Below, in pieces: positions 8,611 through 17,502 of a stretch of DNA of 54,472 nucleotides. The notes under the pieces were generated by a model, which was given only the letters and a program-made list of their open reading frames with translations, ran no database searches and was not told where the DNA came from. The translations under genes and the position numbers were made by a program. Source of the stretch: an uncultured Roseburia sp. (GTDB taxonomy: Bacteria > Bacillota > Clostridia > Lachnospirales > Lachnospiraceae); assembly GCA_947573605.1 (NCBI GenBank), contig CANPGM010000023.1, positions 1 to 54,472 of the forward strand. The letters run 5' to 3'. Numbering within the stretch: position 1 is the first letter of the stretch; each line of letters begins with the position of its first letter.

Positions 8611-10113
8611 TCAAACGCCGGAATTATCGATAATTCCCTGCAGATTGTCTATCTCCTCCGTCACGCCGCCAAGCAGCCCGGATATATTTACCGTACCCGC
8701 CACCGTTTGTTCGGACAGGCTTCGGCTGTTTTCCGCATTGGCAAGCAATTCCTCGCTGAATGCGCTTAACCCTTCTACGCTCCTGCTAATCTGCGCATTG
8801 CTTGCAACTACTTTTTCCATATCCGCCTGCTGCGCGTCCATACTCCGGCTGACATCGTCGATATCAGACCGAATCCTTTCAAACGCGGCCTTCGTCTTTT
8901 CCACAAGTCCGATCTGCGTTTCGTTTGTGCGAATCAGACTGTTTACACTGCTTTCCGCCCGTTCGGTCTGCTCCGCAAGCGTTAAAAAGATACCGGAAAT
9001 CCGACCGGTTGCTTCCTTTGTCTGTTCCGCAAGCTTCTTAATTTCTTCGGCAACAACCGCAAATCCTTTTCCTGCATCCCCGGCATGGGCGGCTTCGATA
9101 CTTGCGTTCAGCGCAAGCAGCGTCGTCTGGCTGGTTACTCCTTCAATCAGTCCGAGAATTTCTTTCGCCTCGTTTGTCTTTTCCATTAAATCGGCCATCG
9201 CCCGGTTTACTTCGTCGCCTGCCTCCCTGCTGCGTTCAGACGCGCTGCCAAGCTCTGTCATATCCCGGCTGCCTTCCTCTACGGCCGTTCTGGTTCCGAG
9301 AAACTTATCCTGTATCTCTTCCGCCTTCTTCTGCGTCGCCTCCGTCAGACTGCTGATATCCTCCGTCATGCGAAGCTGATTCTGAATGGTGTCCGCTAAT
9401 TCATTCGTACCGTCCACAATTCCGCCGACCGCCTTTTTGCTGTCCTCTCCCTGACCGGCTATCTCTTTCGATTCCTCGCTGATATCCAGAATATTTTCGT
9501 TTAAATGACCGACGGCGCCCACCATCTTTTTCAGAATATTCGCCGCCCGTTCTTTTTCCTTCTCAATCAGCCGTATCTTATAACGCGAAATCACATCCAA
9601 AAAGCGGGAAACCAGATAGGAATATCCGACAACCATTAAAATCAGCGCCACCTCAATTTCAAAATTGACGATATCCTCTCCTTCCGCCCCTCGTATAATT
9701 CCCAGCACAATAAAGACAATATTAATAAAGAGCGTCAGTATTCCGCTGATAAGCATAAGCCTTTTATCCTGATACACGGAAAGAAGGATCAGCATGGGAA
9801 TGATATAAACAAAAGAAAGGACGCTGACAGAGGTCCACAGAACAAACGCGTACAGAACCGCATAGCCGACCGACGCTATCGTCCGCAGATAGGCCGCTTC
9901 GCGGTTCTTTCTGTAAACTAAATATGTCAGAAGCAGCGGCGCCAGCAACAGCGCCGAAAAAACAGCCACATAAAAGGGCGTCCGATTTCCCTTTATCAGC
10001 TCCACAAGATATGCCAAAAACAATACGCCTGCCGTAATTCCATAACCGATCAGCAGTCCGCGATTCATAAATTCCAGTTCCGAAAATTTTCCGTCTTTTC
10101 TCTGTCCGTTCAT
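8611..10113 (-). CDS. Methyl-accepting chemotaxis protein, six-helix membrane sensor
   Basis: A 500-residue chemoreceptor. The first 190 residues hold about six hydrophobic segments and no large extracytoplasmic loop, so the sensor is membrane-embedded rather than a periplasmic-type ligand domain. The rest is a long coiled coil with the conserved signalling tip around IEGVTSQTTLLALNASIEAA and the flanking GKGFAVVAEEIKKLAEQ, which contacts CheA and CheW. A HAMP domain is not obvious. The ATG at 10113 has a GGAGGGG site 7 bases upstream. There are no chemotaxis genes around it. The DHH-gene terminator lies directly upstream, so transcription must start in the short gap. Confidence 0.93.
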   Translation of the reverse strand: MNGQRKDGKFSELEFMNRGLLIGYGITAGVLFLAYLVELIKGNRTPFYVAVFSALLLAPLLLTYLVYRKNREAAYLRTIASVGYAVLYAFVLWTSVSVLSFVYIIPMLILLSVYQDKRLMLISGILTLFINIVFIVLGIIRGAEGEDIVNFEIEVALILMVVGYSYLVSRFLDVISRYKIRLIEKEKERAANILKKMVGAVGHLNENILDISEESKEIAGQGEDSKKAVGGIVDGTNELADTIQNQLRMTEDISSLTEATQKKAEEIQDKFLGTRTAVEEGSRDMTELGSASERSREAGDEVNRAMADLMEKTNEAKEILGLIEGVTSQTTLLALNASIEAAHAGDAGKGFAVVAEEIKKLAEQTKEATGRISGIFLTLAEQTERAESSVNSLIRTNETQIGLVEKTKAAFERIRSDIDDVSRSMDAQQADMEKVVASNAQISRSVEGLSAFSEELLANAENSRSLSEQTVAGTVNISGLLGGVTEEIDNLQGIIDNSGV

Positions 10114-10149
10114 GTACAGCCCCTCCTGCCGTTATCTGTTTTAATACCT

Positions 10150-10183
10150 AAAAAGACACCAGGCCGAGCAGCATGATGTCTTT
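10150..10183 (-). terminator. Terminator after the DHH phosphoesterase gene
   Basis: On the minus strand AAAGACA and TGTCTTT form a 7-bp stem around an 18-nt loop, followed by a T run. It lies about 60 bp past the DHH stop codon and before the chemoreceptor start. Confidence 0.55.
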
Positions 10184-10241
10184 CATTCCGTTGTAATCCT
10201 GCGCCCGTCCGTTAAACTGCGCCGTCTTTTCAATACATGAT

Positions 10242-11162
10242 TTACCTGTTTGCCATTTCGCAAAGCTCCTCTAACATTTTCGGAAGCTCCGTCTCCATCT
10301 CTTCGTCCGTAAACTGGCAGGTGCCTACCTTTTTATGCCCGCCTCCATGATACTTTAACATCAGACTGCCGACATTGACCTCCGATGTTCTGTTTAAAAT
10401 ACTGTAGCCGACCGCTGCGGAACATCCCTTTCCTCCGCGCCCGCTTACAATCCATGCGGAAATATTCTGGTCTGGATACATACTGTAAATCATAAACCGG
10501 TTTCCCGTATAAATCGGGTCCACACCGCGTAAATCGGAAATAATCACGTTTCCTTCTACTCTGGTGTATTTCGTTACCATCTTCTTAAAGTTCTCGGTCT
10601 GCTCGTTGTAAACTTCAATCCGTTCCTTTACGTCCGGCAGCTCTAAGATCTCTTCCGTCGTCATTGTACGACATGCTTCCATCAGCTTTTCCATTAACTG
10701 ATAATTGGAAATTGAAAACTTTCTCCATCTTCCGAGACCGGTTCTTGGGTCCATCAAAAAGCCGACCAGAATCCATCCCGTCGGATTTAAAACCTCATCC
10801 GCCGTCAGATTACCGGAATCCACTTTGTCTACCGCTTCCATCATATCGCCAAACTGCGGAAAACGCTCTTCCCCTCCGTAATATTCATAAATAATTCTTG
10901 CACATGACGGCGTAATTCTGCTCTCTCCTTTATACTTTCCGGCAAGCTCCAGTCTCTCATGTTCGCTGGAATGATGGTCAAACCAAAGGCCGCAGCCTTC
11001 CACATAAGGTACGTTTGCCAGACAGTCGTTCTCGTCAATCTCCACCAGACCGTCCTGCAGATCCTTCGGATGCGCGAACTTCCAACTGTCAATAATCCCT
11101 GCTTCCAAAAGCAGCGCGCCGCAAACCAAACCGTCAAAATCGGAACGGGTAACTAATCTCAC
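10242..11162 (-). CDS. DHH-family phosphoesterase
   Basis: A 306-residue protein with the DHH superfamily pattern: the first Asp motif TRSDFDGLVCGALL, then DHHSSEHERL (the name-giving DHH), and near the C terminus the DHHA1-type glycine motif KYHGGGHKKVGTCQF. The family includes oligoribonucleases, c-di-AMP/pAp phosphodiesterases and exopolyphosphatases. Specificity is not clear from these motifs, although the overall size is close to NrnA-type enzymes. The start is GTG at 11162 with AGGAGG just upstream. It is followed by a hairpin terminator, so it ends its transcript. Confidence 0.88.
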   Translation of the reverse strand: MRLVTRSDFDGLVCGALLLEAGIIDSWKFAHPKDLQDGLVEIDENDCLANVPYVEGCGLWFDHHSSEHERLELAGKYKGESRITPSCARIIYEYYGGEERFPQFGDMMEAVDKVDSGNLTADEVLNPTGWILVGFLMDPRTGLGRWRKFSISNYQLMEKLMEACRTMTTEEILELPDVKERIEVYNEQTENFKKMVTKYTRVEGNVIISDLRGVDPIYTGNRFMIYSMYPDQNISAWIVSGRGGKGCSAAVGYSILNRTSEVNVGSLMLKYHGGGHKKVGTCQFTDEEMETELPKMLEELCEMANR

Positions 11163-11283
11163 TGTAATTTCCTCCTATCGAGCTTTTATATTCCATCCTG
11201 CGCCGAAAAACAACTCCCGTCTTTTCCGTTTCTTCCCGGCGCTTAAATCCTTTCATCAGTTTATCATATATTCTGCAAATATA

Positions 11284-12051
11284 CTATACCTTTTCTAATA
11301 AAAGCTGAGCCGCTTTTTTTAAATCCATCTCCGGCAGAACCAGATCGGCCTTCGGATAAACGGGAATGGTGTATTGCGCGCCGGAAGCGTCCCTCCCCGT
11401 TTCTGTGCTTAATTCCGGTGAAATATTGGAATGGATATAAAAAGCCGCCATTCCCGCCGATTTAGCGCCGTCGATATCACATCTTCCGTCATTGCCAATC
11501 ATCATCGTATCACCGACAGAAAGACAATGCTTTTCCATCAGCATCCGGAAAAAGCGCTGTTCCGGTTTCTTAACGCCAAATTCGGAGGAAATAAAGATAT
11601 CGTCAAAATAATCCGCAATGCCAAGCAGATGCAGCTCATATTCCGTAAAAATACGCTGGGCGTTCGATAAAAGATAGACGTTTTTCCCTGCATTTTTTAG
11701 TCCGGACAACAGTTCCGTCGCACCGTCGTACAGCCTTACGTATTCCGTAGAAAGAATGCGGAAAAACTGTCCGGCATGTATCGCCAGCGTCATATCCGCA
11801 TACGCGCCCTTTTCTTCAAAAAGCTTTGCAAACACCGTTTCAATCCGAATTTCCGGATGCGCCTCATGCAAATCCGCTTCTTCTCCCTCAACCAGACTTT
11901 CATACCTCTTTTTCAATTCTTCCGGCGTATAACACGCATCGTAAAATCCGTAAAACAGAGAGAGCTTTTCCCAGAGCCCTGGCGCATCCTCATCCGTCCG
12001 TATATCGACCAGCGTACCGTATAAATCAAAGACATAATTTTTGTAGTTCAC
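11284..12051 (-). CDS. HAD-superfamily hydrolase (YjjG-like)
   Basis: A 255-residue phosphatase of the haloacid dehalogenase fold. Motif I is FDLYGTLVDI, motif II is YLLSNAQ, motif III is around GVKKPEQRFF, and motif IV is IGNDGRCDIDGAKSAG. The overall pattern is close to pyrimidine nucleotidase or phosphoglycolate phosphatase types, with an alpha-helical cap after motif I. A longer frame to 12126 exists, but the GTG at 12051 follows GGGAGG with 6 bases spacing, and an extended -10 lies at 12125-12130 inside the longer frame, so I use the GTG. The substrate is unknown. Confidence 0.88.
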   Translation of the reverse strand: MNYKNYVFDLYGTLVDIRTDEDAPGLWEKLSLFYGFYDACYTPEELKKRYESLVEGEEADLHEAHPEIRIETVFAKLFEEKGAYADMTLAIHAGQFFRILSTEYVRLYDGATELLSGLKNAGKNVYLLSNAQRIFTEYELHLLGIADYFDDIFISSEFGVKKPEQRFFRMLMEKHCLSVGDTMMIGNDGRCDIDGAKSAGMAAFYIHSNISPELSTETGRDASGAQYTIPVYPKADLVLPEMDLKKAAQLLLEKV

Positions 12052-12124
12052 TTTTTTCCTCCCGTGCATAAGCGCAGACCGAATCTTATCCGCCCTGAAA
12101 TCTGCTTCGGCGCCCGTTTTTGAC

Positions 12125-12133
12125 ATTATAACA
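12125..12133 (-). promoter_or_regulatory. Extended -10 promoter for the HAD gene
   Basis: On the minus strand TGTTATAAT (TGn plus TATAAT, -10 at 12125-12130) lies about 70 bp upstream of the GTG start. No good -35 is seen, which is typical of extended -10 promoters. Confidence 0.5.
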
Positions 12134-12151
12134 TATATTCCGTTTCAAACG

Positions 12152-12886
12152 CTACTCTTTGCACTTTTCCCTTAACCGCAAAAGTATTTTCCGCTCCATT
12201 CTGCTGACCTGAACCTGCGTCATGGACAACAGTCCCGCGACCTCGCACTGCGTCTTATTTTCAAAATATCGAAGCCGGATCAGCTGCTGTTCCTGTTCCG
12301 TCAGAAGCCTTAACAGCTGTTCTACTACAATTGTATTTAGCACAGCTTCTTTTTCCGGTTCTTCAAAGCAGCCGTCTCCCGTCCCGATCTGGTCCGCAAG
12401 CAGCATTTCGTCTCCGTCGCTGCCGCAGACCGGCTGATAAATCGACTCTACCTCTCGGTTTGCTTCCATCGCGGCCACAATGTCCTCCACCGTAAGCTCT
12501 GTTAATACGGAAAGTTCCATCAGTGTCGGTTCCCGCCCAAGCTCGCCGTTTAAAAGCTCTCTCGCTCTGCTGATTTTATATCCGTTCTCTTTTAGCGTCC
12601 GGCTGACCTTCACCATTCCGTCGTCCCGCAGGAAACGCCTGATTTCCCCCATTATAAGCGGAACTGCATATGTAGAAAAGGCCAGATTCAGCGAAAGGTC
12701 AAAATGATCGATTGCCTTTATCAATCCAATACATCCGATTTGAAACAGTTCTTCCCGTTCTCTGCCTCTGTGTTCAAATCTTTTCACAATACTATGTACC
12801 AATCCCAGATTTTCCGAAACCAGCCGGTCTCTTGCCGTTTTATCTCCGCTCTGTGCCTGTTCGATCAACTCCGATAACCGATTCAT
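12152..12886 (-). CDS. sigF: Sporulation sigma factor SigF (SpoIIAC)
   Basis: A 244-residue forespore-specific sigma factor of the sigma-70 family. Region 2 is visible in LVSENLGLVHSIVKRFEHRG, EELFQIGCIGLIKAIDHFD and LAFSTYAVPLIMGEIRRFLRD. Region 3 follows at SRTLKENGYKISRARELL. Region 4 with its helix-turn-helix is LLTEQEQQLIRLRYFENKTQCEVAGLLSMTQVQVSRMERKIL. It directs the first compartment-specific transcription after asymmetric division. The anti-sigma and anti-anti-sigma genes lie immediately upstream with gaps of 3-8 bp, the classic operon order. It identifies the host as an endospore former. Confidence 0.97.
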   Translation of the reverse strand: MNRLSELIEQAQSGDKTARDRLVSENLGLVHSIVKRFEHRGREREELFQIGCIGLIKAIDHFDLSLNLAFSTYAVPLIMGEIRRFLRDDGMVKVSRTLKENGYKISRARELLNGELGREPTLMELSVLTELTVEDIVAAMEANREVESIYQPVCGSDGDEMLLADQIGTGDGCFEEPEKEAVLNTIVVEQLLRLLTEQEQQLIRLRYFENKTQCEVAGLLSMTQVQVSRMERKILLRLREKCKE

Positions 12887-12889
12887 AGG

Positions 12890-13327
12890 CTACCCTTCCT
12901 GTTTCCCGAACCGTTTTCTCATCACTACGCGCGTTCCCCTCCCCGGCTCGCTCGTCACCTCAAGTTCGTCCATAAACGCCTCCATAAATGCAAACCCCAT
13001 ACCCGAACGCTCCAGCTCCGGCCTTGTCGTGTAAAACGGCTCCATTGCTTTTTTTACATCCGCCATTCCGACTCCCTGATCCTCCACTACAATTTCTATC
13101 TGCTCCCCCTCAATGCGGCAGGATAACGCCACTTGCTGTTTCGGGTCGCTGTAACCATGAATAATCGCATTTGTGACCGCCTCGGAAACCGCCGTTTTAA
13201 GATCGGCGATTTCATCTAAGGTAGGATTTAACTCCGCCACAAATGCGGAAACCGCAACGCGGGCAAATGCTTCGTTTACCGACCTTGCATCAAACCTGAT
13301 ACTCATTTCGTTCTGATTCATCTTCAA
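12890..13327 (-). CDS. spoIIAB: Anti-sigma F factor SpoIIAB
   Basis: A 145-residue GHKL-fold serine kinase that binds and inhibits SigF and phosphorylates SpoIIAA. The N-box is visible in [12 protein letters not shown], the G1 box in [11 protein letters not shown] and the G2 region in [18 protein letters not shown]. Length and motif order match the family. It lies between spoIIAA and sigF with almost no gaps, so the three proteins are likely made in linked amounts. Confidence 0.97.
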   Translation of the reverse strand: MKMNQNEMSIRFDARSVNEAFARVAVSAFVAELNPTLDEIADLKTAVSEAVTNAIIHGYSDPKQQVALSCRIEGEQIEIVVEDQGVGMADVKKAMEPFYTTRPELERSGMGFAFMEAFMDELEVTSEPGRGTRVVMRKRFGKQEG

Positions 13328-13335
13328 TCGCTCCT

Positions 13336-13647
13336 TTACTCCTTCTCAATACGGATAATTTTCCCAAGCCCCGATACTTCAAAAATCTTTGACACTCTTG
13401 GATTTAAGCCTCTCGCGGATATCGTTCCTCCTTTAAAACGGACGTTTTTATATCTGCCAATCAAAACGCCGATTCCCGAGCTGTCCATAAATTCCGTATC
13501 GGTAAAGTCAAATTCCAAATGTTTGATATGATACATCTCCAGCAGCAAATCCGCATCCGAACGCAGTCTGCCCGCCTGATGATGATCCAGTTCCTTTGGC
13601 GCCATAATAATCAGTTTTCCGTCTCTTACTTCATATACCGTATCCAT
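13336..13647 (-). CDS. spoIIAA: Anti-anti-sigma F factor SpoIIAA
   Basis: A 103-residue STAS-domain protein. The phosphorylation site is the first Ser of [12 protein letters not shown], the hallmark of SpoIIAA. When dephosphorylated (by SpoIIE) it binds SpoIIAB and frees SigF. First gene of the spoIIA operon, with a GGAGGGC site upstream of the ATG at 13647. A SigH promoter would be expected upstream, but I see only weak candidates in the 80 bp before the terminator at 13724. Confidence 0.96.
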   Translation of the reverse strand: MDTVYEVRDGKLIIMAPKELDHHQAGRLRSDADLLLEMYHIKHLEFDFTDTEFMDSSGIGVLIGRYKNVRFKGGTISARGLNPRVSKIFEVSGLGKIIRIEKE

Positions 13648-13723
13648 ATACCTGCCCTCCGTACAAAATCACGTAAACTGCCTGTTATTTTAATCAGCGT
13701 CTGCAACGCATTTTCCTATATGA

Positions 13724-13755
13724 TAAAAAAAGACGCCTGTGAAACGACGTCTTTT
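13724..13755 (-). terminator. Terminator between the TPR gene and spoIIA
   Basis: AAAAGACG and CGTCTTTT form an 8-bp stem around a 12-nt loop. On the minus strand it is followed by a run of seven T. It ends the zinc-ribbon/TPR transcript and insulates the spoIIA operon. Confidence 0.8.
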
Positions 13756-13825
13756 GTGTGTTATTCCGTTTTCTTTTTGCCCGCAGAACTAGTGCTATGC
13801 CTCTGCGGCCGGACAAATCCGCGCT

Positions 13826-15190
13826 TTATTCCTGCGTTAAGTAGGTACGTGCAGTCGCCGCCCGATCCGTCTGCGGATATAAATCGACAAACCTCTGATA
13901 ATAGATTTTGGCATGTTCCATATCCTCGTTGATCCGGTAGGCGTGCGCCAGATAATAAATCGCATAGCCGTCCTCATATGTCTCGTCGATATCCGCAACT
14001 TTCTGCAGATTCTCAATCGCATCTACATAATTTCTGCTATTGTAAGCGCTGTAACCTTCTTCGTAAAGCGATTCCAGATACTTTTCATTTACCTGCGCGT
14101 TGATCGTATCGTAAATCGTCTTCGCATCCTCGCTTAAGTATTCTTCGTTTACATTCGCCAGCGCATTCCCGGCCGCTTCAATATCCTCCTGTGTATAAAA
14201 TCCATAAGCCAGCAGAAGCTGATTATACGTGCTGAGCTGGTTTGCCGCCGTCTCGCCGTCCGCCTTCGCCGCTGCGACTTCATCCGTCAGCGCTTCGACC
14301 TGATCCTCCAGCTCGCTGATCATCTGGTTTTTGGAAGTAATCGTATTATTCGCCTCAATTACCTCCGCTCTTGCTTCCTGCCGAATCGTGCTTCTCATAC
14401 CGGGTAACAGCAGAAAAGCCGCCGCCGCCGCCCCGATTGCAATACCGATCACCATATTTACAATTGTAATTATCGCAGAATTGTCTTTCAAATACTTTGG
14501 CTGTATAATCGTCTCATTCCCGCTCTGATAAGAAACAAGCTCGTCGTTTTTCTGCTTTTTGCCCGGATTCTGTTCCCGGAGCGCATGATTGACTTCTCTC
14601 ATATATCGAAGCGTTACCGTATTGTTCGCATCAATCTTTGCCGCGTTCCGCAATGTTTTTTTTGCCAGATCAAACTTATTTTCCTGGATATACAACAGCG
14701 CAAGCAGCTGATGCCCCGCCACCAGTTTGGAATTTAAGGACAACACTTTTTTTAGCTGGATAATCGCTAAATCTCTGCTGTTCTGCCTGCAGTAAAGAAG
14801 CGCCTGATTATATTTTTTTATAGTCTGATTAATGGATTCGAGCCTGCCGGGATTGTTCTGTATTTCTTCCAGATAAGCGCTTGCACGGTTTTCTCTGGGC
14901 TGATAATTCTTGCTGATGACCCATTCCGTCAGCGCGGCGACTACTTCGCCCATTTCAAAATAGACAAGGCCTAACAGATTTCTGGCATCCGTATTCATCT
15001 TATAAAATCTCAGGCTTGTCTTTAAACTGTCAATCGCACCGGATAAGTCGCGAACCTCCGCCTTTTTCAGCCCCTCATTGTAATATGCGTTCGAAGCAAA
15101 AATAATCTTTTTATATAATTGTACGTCCGCTCCGCAGTTGGCACAAATCCCGCCTTCCTCTAACTGCTCTCCGCAATGAAAACATTTCAT
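13826..15190 (-). CDS. Zinc-ribbon, TPR and coiled-coil membrane protein
   Basis: A 454-residue protein of unknown role. It starts with a small zinc ribbon (MKCFHCGEQ with a second pair ICANCGA). TPR-like helical repeats follow over residues 30-205. There is one transmembrane segment near 240-262 (IVNMVIGIAIGAAAAAFLLL), then a coiled coil near 285-320, then another TPR block (YNSRNYVDAIENLQKVADID and YLAHAYRINEDMEHAKIYYQ). The N-terminal half is therefore cytoplasmic and the C-terminal TPRs extracytoplasmic. Such proteins usually act as scaffolds. It has its own terminator and lies just after a 47-residue gene on the same strand. Confidence 0.8.
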   Translation of the reverse strand: MKCFHCGEQLEEGGICANCGADVQLYKKIIFASNAYYNEGLKKAEVRDLSGAIDSLKTSLRFYKMNTDARNLLGLVYFEMGEVVAALTEWVISKNYQPRENRASAYLEEIQNNPGRLESINQTIKKYNQALLYCRQNSRDLAIIQLKKVLSLNSKLVAGHQLLALLYIQENKFDLAKKTLRNAAKIDANNTVTLRYMREVNHALREQNPGKKQKNDELVSYQSGNETIIQPKYLKDNSAIITIVNMVIGIAIGAAAAAFLLLPGMRSTIRQEARAEVIEANNTITSKNQMISELEDQVEALTDEVAAAKADGETAANQLSTYNQLLLAYGFYTQEDIEAAGNALANVNEEYLSEDAKTIYDTINAQVNEKYLESLYEEGYSAYNSRNYVDAIENLQKVADIDETYEDGYAIYYLAHAYRINEDMEHAKIYYQRFVDLYPQTDRAATARTYLTQE

Positions 15191-15258
15191 ACAAGTCCTT
15201 CCCTTTTCCGTTACACCGTAATGGCGGCATAAATGAAAAATACATTCTCCTCCGCCTT

Positions 15259-15402
15259 TTATGCTTCCTGTTTTAACTCCCGAAGCATCTCCTGCATGAC
15301 ATCCGTCATATCAACATGCTGATGGTCATAGATGGCCTGTTCCGCCTCTTCTACCTCCAGGCTTGGCTTAAAATTTTTTAATTCTTCTTCAAAATTTATC
15401 AT
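15259..15402 (-). CDS. Small acidic protein, 47 residues
   Basis: Translation from the ATG at 15402 gives MINFEEELKNFKPSLEVEEA and ends MLRELKQEA, 47 residues in all. It is rich in Glu, probably mainly helical, and has no Cys, membrane segment or signal. It has a GGGAG site upstream and a consensus promoter 60-80 bp upstream, so I judge it a real gene. It resembles small conserved hypothetical proteins I associate with Lachnospiraceae. The function is unknown. It may be co-transcribed with the TPR gene that begins 69 bp downstream. Confidence 0.75.
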   Translation of the reverse strand: MINFEEELKNFKPSLEVEEAEQAIYDHQHVDMTDVMQEMLRELKQEA

Positions 15403-15458
15403 TAAGATATACTCCCTTATGCGTTTCTGCACATAAAACAGCGCCGCTACATTATGCT

Positions 15459-15487
15459 ATTATAATATAGTGACGCTGCGGTTTCAA
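15459..15487 (-). promoter_or_regulatory. Promoter of the 47-residue gene
   Basis: On the minus strand TTGAAA (15482-15487) and TATAAT (15459-15464) are 17 bp apart. The inferred start is near 15452, giving a leader of about 50 nt before the ATG at 15402. Confidence 0.85.
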
Positions 15488-15569
15488 CTGCTTTTTCCTG
15501 TTTTAGAAGCAAATCGCACGAATTTTCGTACGACAAAAATTTACATAATTTAATATCAATACCGGTTTG

Positions 15570-15899
15570 CTAAGAAGCGTTTTCTTCGCATTTTGCAAGC
15601 TCTTCCTTCAGCAAAGCGGAATCTCCGCCGTAGAGCTCGGTTAAAATATCGGTTAATCTCATCTTACGATACGTATCAAATCCGACTATCGGACGATACA
15701 GTGACTGGCCTTTCTGCTTTTCGGCCTCAGCCCATCCTTTCTTACACAATCTCCCCAAAAATGTCGATACGGTCTGCGGCGCCCATTCATGGCCAAACGC
15801 AGCGTTTACCTTTGTATGTATTTCTTTCATTGAAATACCTTCACTTGCTCTCCATATGATAAGCATTACCTGCTCTTCACTTCTGGACATCGTTTCCAC
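15570..15899 (-). CDS. BlaI/MecI-family transcriptional repressor (first copy)
   Basis: A 109-residue winged-helix repressor. The pattern SRSEEQVMLIIWRASEGISMKEIHTKV, then WAPQTVSTFLGRLCKKGW and a basic wing GQSLYRPIV is typical of BlaI/MecI/CopY. The GTG start at 15899 has a GGGAG site 5-6 bases upstream. It follows the FapA gene after 50 bp and lacks an adjacent M56 sensor protease of its own. The C-terminal dimer region is slightly short. It could respond to the M56 protein encoded at 17921 or act independently. Confidence 0.85.
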   Translation of the reverse strand: METMSRSEEQVMLIIWRASEGISMKEIHTKVNAAFGHEWAPQTVSTFLGRLCKKGWAEAEKQKGQSLYRPIVGFDTYRKMRLTDILTELYGGDSALLKEELAKCEENAS

Positions 15900-15949
15900 T
15901 GTTACTCCCTCCCATCCTTTATTCTGTCTTTCCCCTTATACAAAGCACC

Positions 15950-17338
15950 TTACTTTGCTGTTCTGGTGCGTATCGAATCCTCTAACAAATAAAATTCCAC
16001 ATTGGCCGCAATGTTTTTCACAATCAGTCGCGAGCTGTCAATATTAATAAATACTCCCGGATAAACACGGTCGCTTACCGTTATTACCGCTCCCTTTGAA
16101 CGGGCTACCAACTGCTCCAGCTTCTTAATCTCCGCCTCGTCTTCGGCAATTACCGCCATATCTCTGATTCGGATTCTAAGCAGAGCGACACGTCTCGGAT
16201 CATTTGCATAACTGGTTCCGCGCTGCGTCTCTAACATTTTAAACTTGGCAAGTCCCTCTTCAATTTTTCCAAGCTCTTCTTTCGTCGCGGCTACCTTTTT
16301 CTGTAGCAGCGCAAGTCTCTGGCTGATACCCGTGCCTGCTCCGGCATAGATCACAGTCTTTGTCTCCGCGTCGTTGCCGATGCTATAGCTTTCCACGCCC
16401 TGAACGGCGCTTATCTCTCCGCCGATAATGCTTCCTCTGTTGCCCTTTACAACTACCTTTTCCTTGCTCTTGATCCGGCAGTTCATAAATACGTCCGCCT
16501 GAACGCTTCCGTCTGCTTCTATCGCCGTATTTTCAAAAAACTTTGCGAAAATATTGCCTCTTGTAATTACGGATGCCTTATTTCCGCCGAGCATTCCGCC
16601 TCTTAAAATAATATCCTTGCCCGCCTCTAAATTGCAGGCTTCCGCCGTACCGTCTATCGTAATCGTACCGCTCGCTTTAATCGAAATGCCGTTCTCCACA
16701 TTCCCGTGAATCACTACGTCGCCGCGGAAATCAATGTTGCCGACTGACACGTCTGCGTCGCCGCTCACTTCGTAAATGGGCAGAATAACGACACGGTCGT
16801 TCTGAGACTCGATCTTTCCGTCAATTTCGGCGGTATAGATACAGTTATCCTCGCTGCGCTTAAAGCCCTTGCCCTTTAACATCGGCTGTTCTTTTCCGCG
16901 CTTGGCCATTACGGCCTTTCCGCGCACATCCATACCGTCGGTACCCTGAATCGGCGGATGATAAACGGCAATCACCTGTCCGGCCGTCACCTGCTCAATA
17001 CTGTTGACAGACCAGTAGTCAGCCGAACCGTCGTCTCTGATCATCGGCTTGCTGTCCGTATGTCCCTGGAACATATATTCATAATAACCGTCTATTCCGT
17101 CGACCGGCTCCGTTCCTCTTGCAACAAGAACTTCCTGATTGTAGAGTTCTCTCTCAAGGATACCTGCGATGGCGTCATCAATCAGACCGTTGATGATTCC
17201 GCTCTGCGCTAAAATAACTTTTAATAATTGAATTGTATATTCTCCCGCTGCGTCCGGGGCCGGAAGGTATAAAAATGCTTCCATACCGTTCAGACTGACC
17301 CGAACACTGGTTTTGTTCATGTTATCAGAAGCTGGCAT
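15950..17338 (-). CDS. FapA/DUF342 domain protein
   Basis: A 462-residue protein of the FapA (flagellar assembly protein A, DUF342) family. The N-terminal half is mixed alpha/beta. The middle is a right-handed beta-helix-like region of repeated short strands such as GDADVSVGNIDFRGDVVIHG and GSVQADVFMNCRIKSKEKVVV. A coiled coil follows near residues 350-400 (QRLALLQKKVAATKEELGKIEEGL). The family is often linked to polymer or cell-surface organisation, but its biochemical role is not settled. I chose the ATG at 17338, which has AAGGAG 9 bases upstream. The GTG at 17347 abuts that site. Its promoter is at 17387-17415. Confidence 0.88.
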   Translation of the reverse strand: MPASDNMNKTSVRVSLNGMEAFLYLPAPDAAGEYTIQLLKVILAQSGIINGLIDDAIAGILERELYNQEVLVARGTEPVDGIDGYYEYMFQGHTDSKPMIRDDGSADYWSVNSIEQVTAGQVIAVYHPPIQGTDGMDVRGKAVMAKRGKEQPMLKGKGFKRSEDNCIYTAEIDGKIESQNDRVVILPIYEVSGDADVSVGNIDFRGDVVIHGNVENGISIKASGTITIDGTAEACNLEAGKDIILRGGMLGGNKASVITRGNIFAKFFENTAIEADGSVQADVFMNCRIKSKEKVVVKGNRGSIIGGEISAVQGVESYSIGNDAETKTVIYAGAGTGISQRLALLQKKVAATKEELGKIEEGLAKFKMLETQRGTSYANDPRRVALLRIRIRDMAVIAEDEAEIKKLEQLVARSKGAVITVSDRVYPGVFINIDSSRLIVKNIAANVEFYLLEDSIRTRTAK

Positions 17339-17386
17339 AGTATACACTCCTTGAATTCCATAGATTACGACACTATTATATAATAT

Positions 17387-17415
17387 ATCATACTAAGACT
17401 TTTGTACTTTTTCAA
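17387..17415 (-). promoter_or_regulatory. Promoter of the FapA gene
   Basis: On the minus strand TTGAAA (17410-17415) and TATGAT (17387-17392) are 17 bp apart, about 50 bp upstream of the start codon. A second TATAAT lies slightly closer to the gene but has no good -35. Confidence 0.75.
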
Positions 17416-17478
17416 GTAAATATTTCATAAAATCGTAGAATTATAAAATATTCTTTCCTGACGGCTCCTCTTTTATGT

Positions 17479-17502
17479 AAAAAAGCGTCTCTTCGCGACG
17501 CT
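17479..17502 (-). terminator. Terminator-like hairpin at the edge of the repeat element
   Basis: On the minus strand AGCGTC-7 nt-GACGCT is followed by six T. It lies between the repeat element and the FapA promoter, so it would stop leftward transcription coming out of the element. The same hairpin is kept in copy 2. Confidence 0.65.

Noticed and set aside
8345-9379. 344-codon plus-strand frame opposite the chemoreceptor gene
   Set aside because: It is a Ser/Ala-rich shadow of the coiled-coil coding sequence with no independent support.
10155-10225. Open minus-strand stretch reading NGMKDIMLLGLVSF before a stop
   Set aside because: It is a curious peptide between the DHH and chemoreceptor genes, but it lacks a supported start and its end coincides with the terminator stem. 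It could be a gene remnant.
13648-13700. SigH promoter for the spoIIA operon
   Set aside because: One is expected from known biology, but only a weak ACAGGCAG...GTGATTTT match is visible and it is not convincing.
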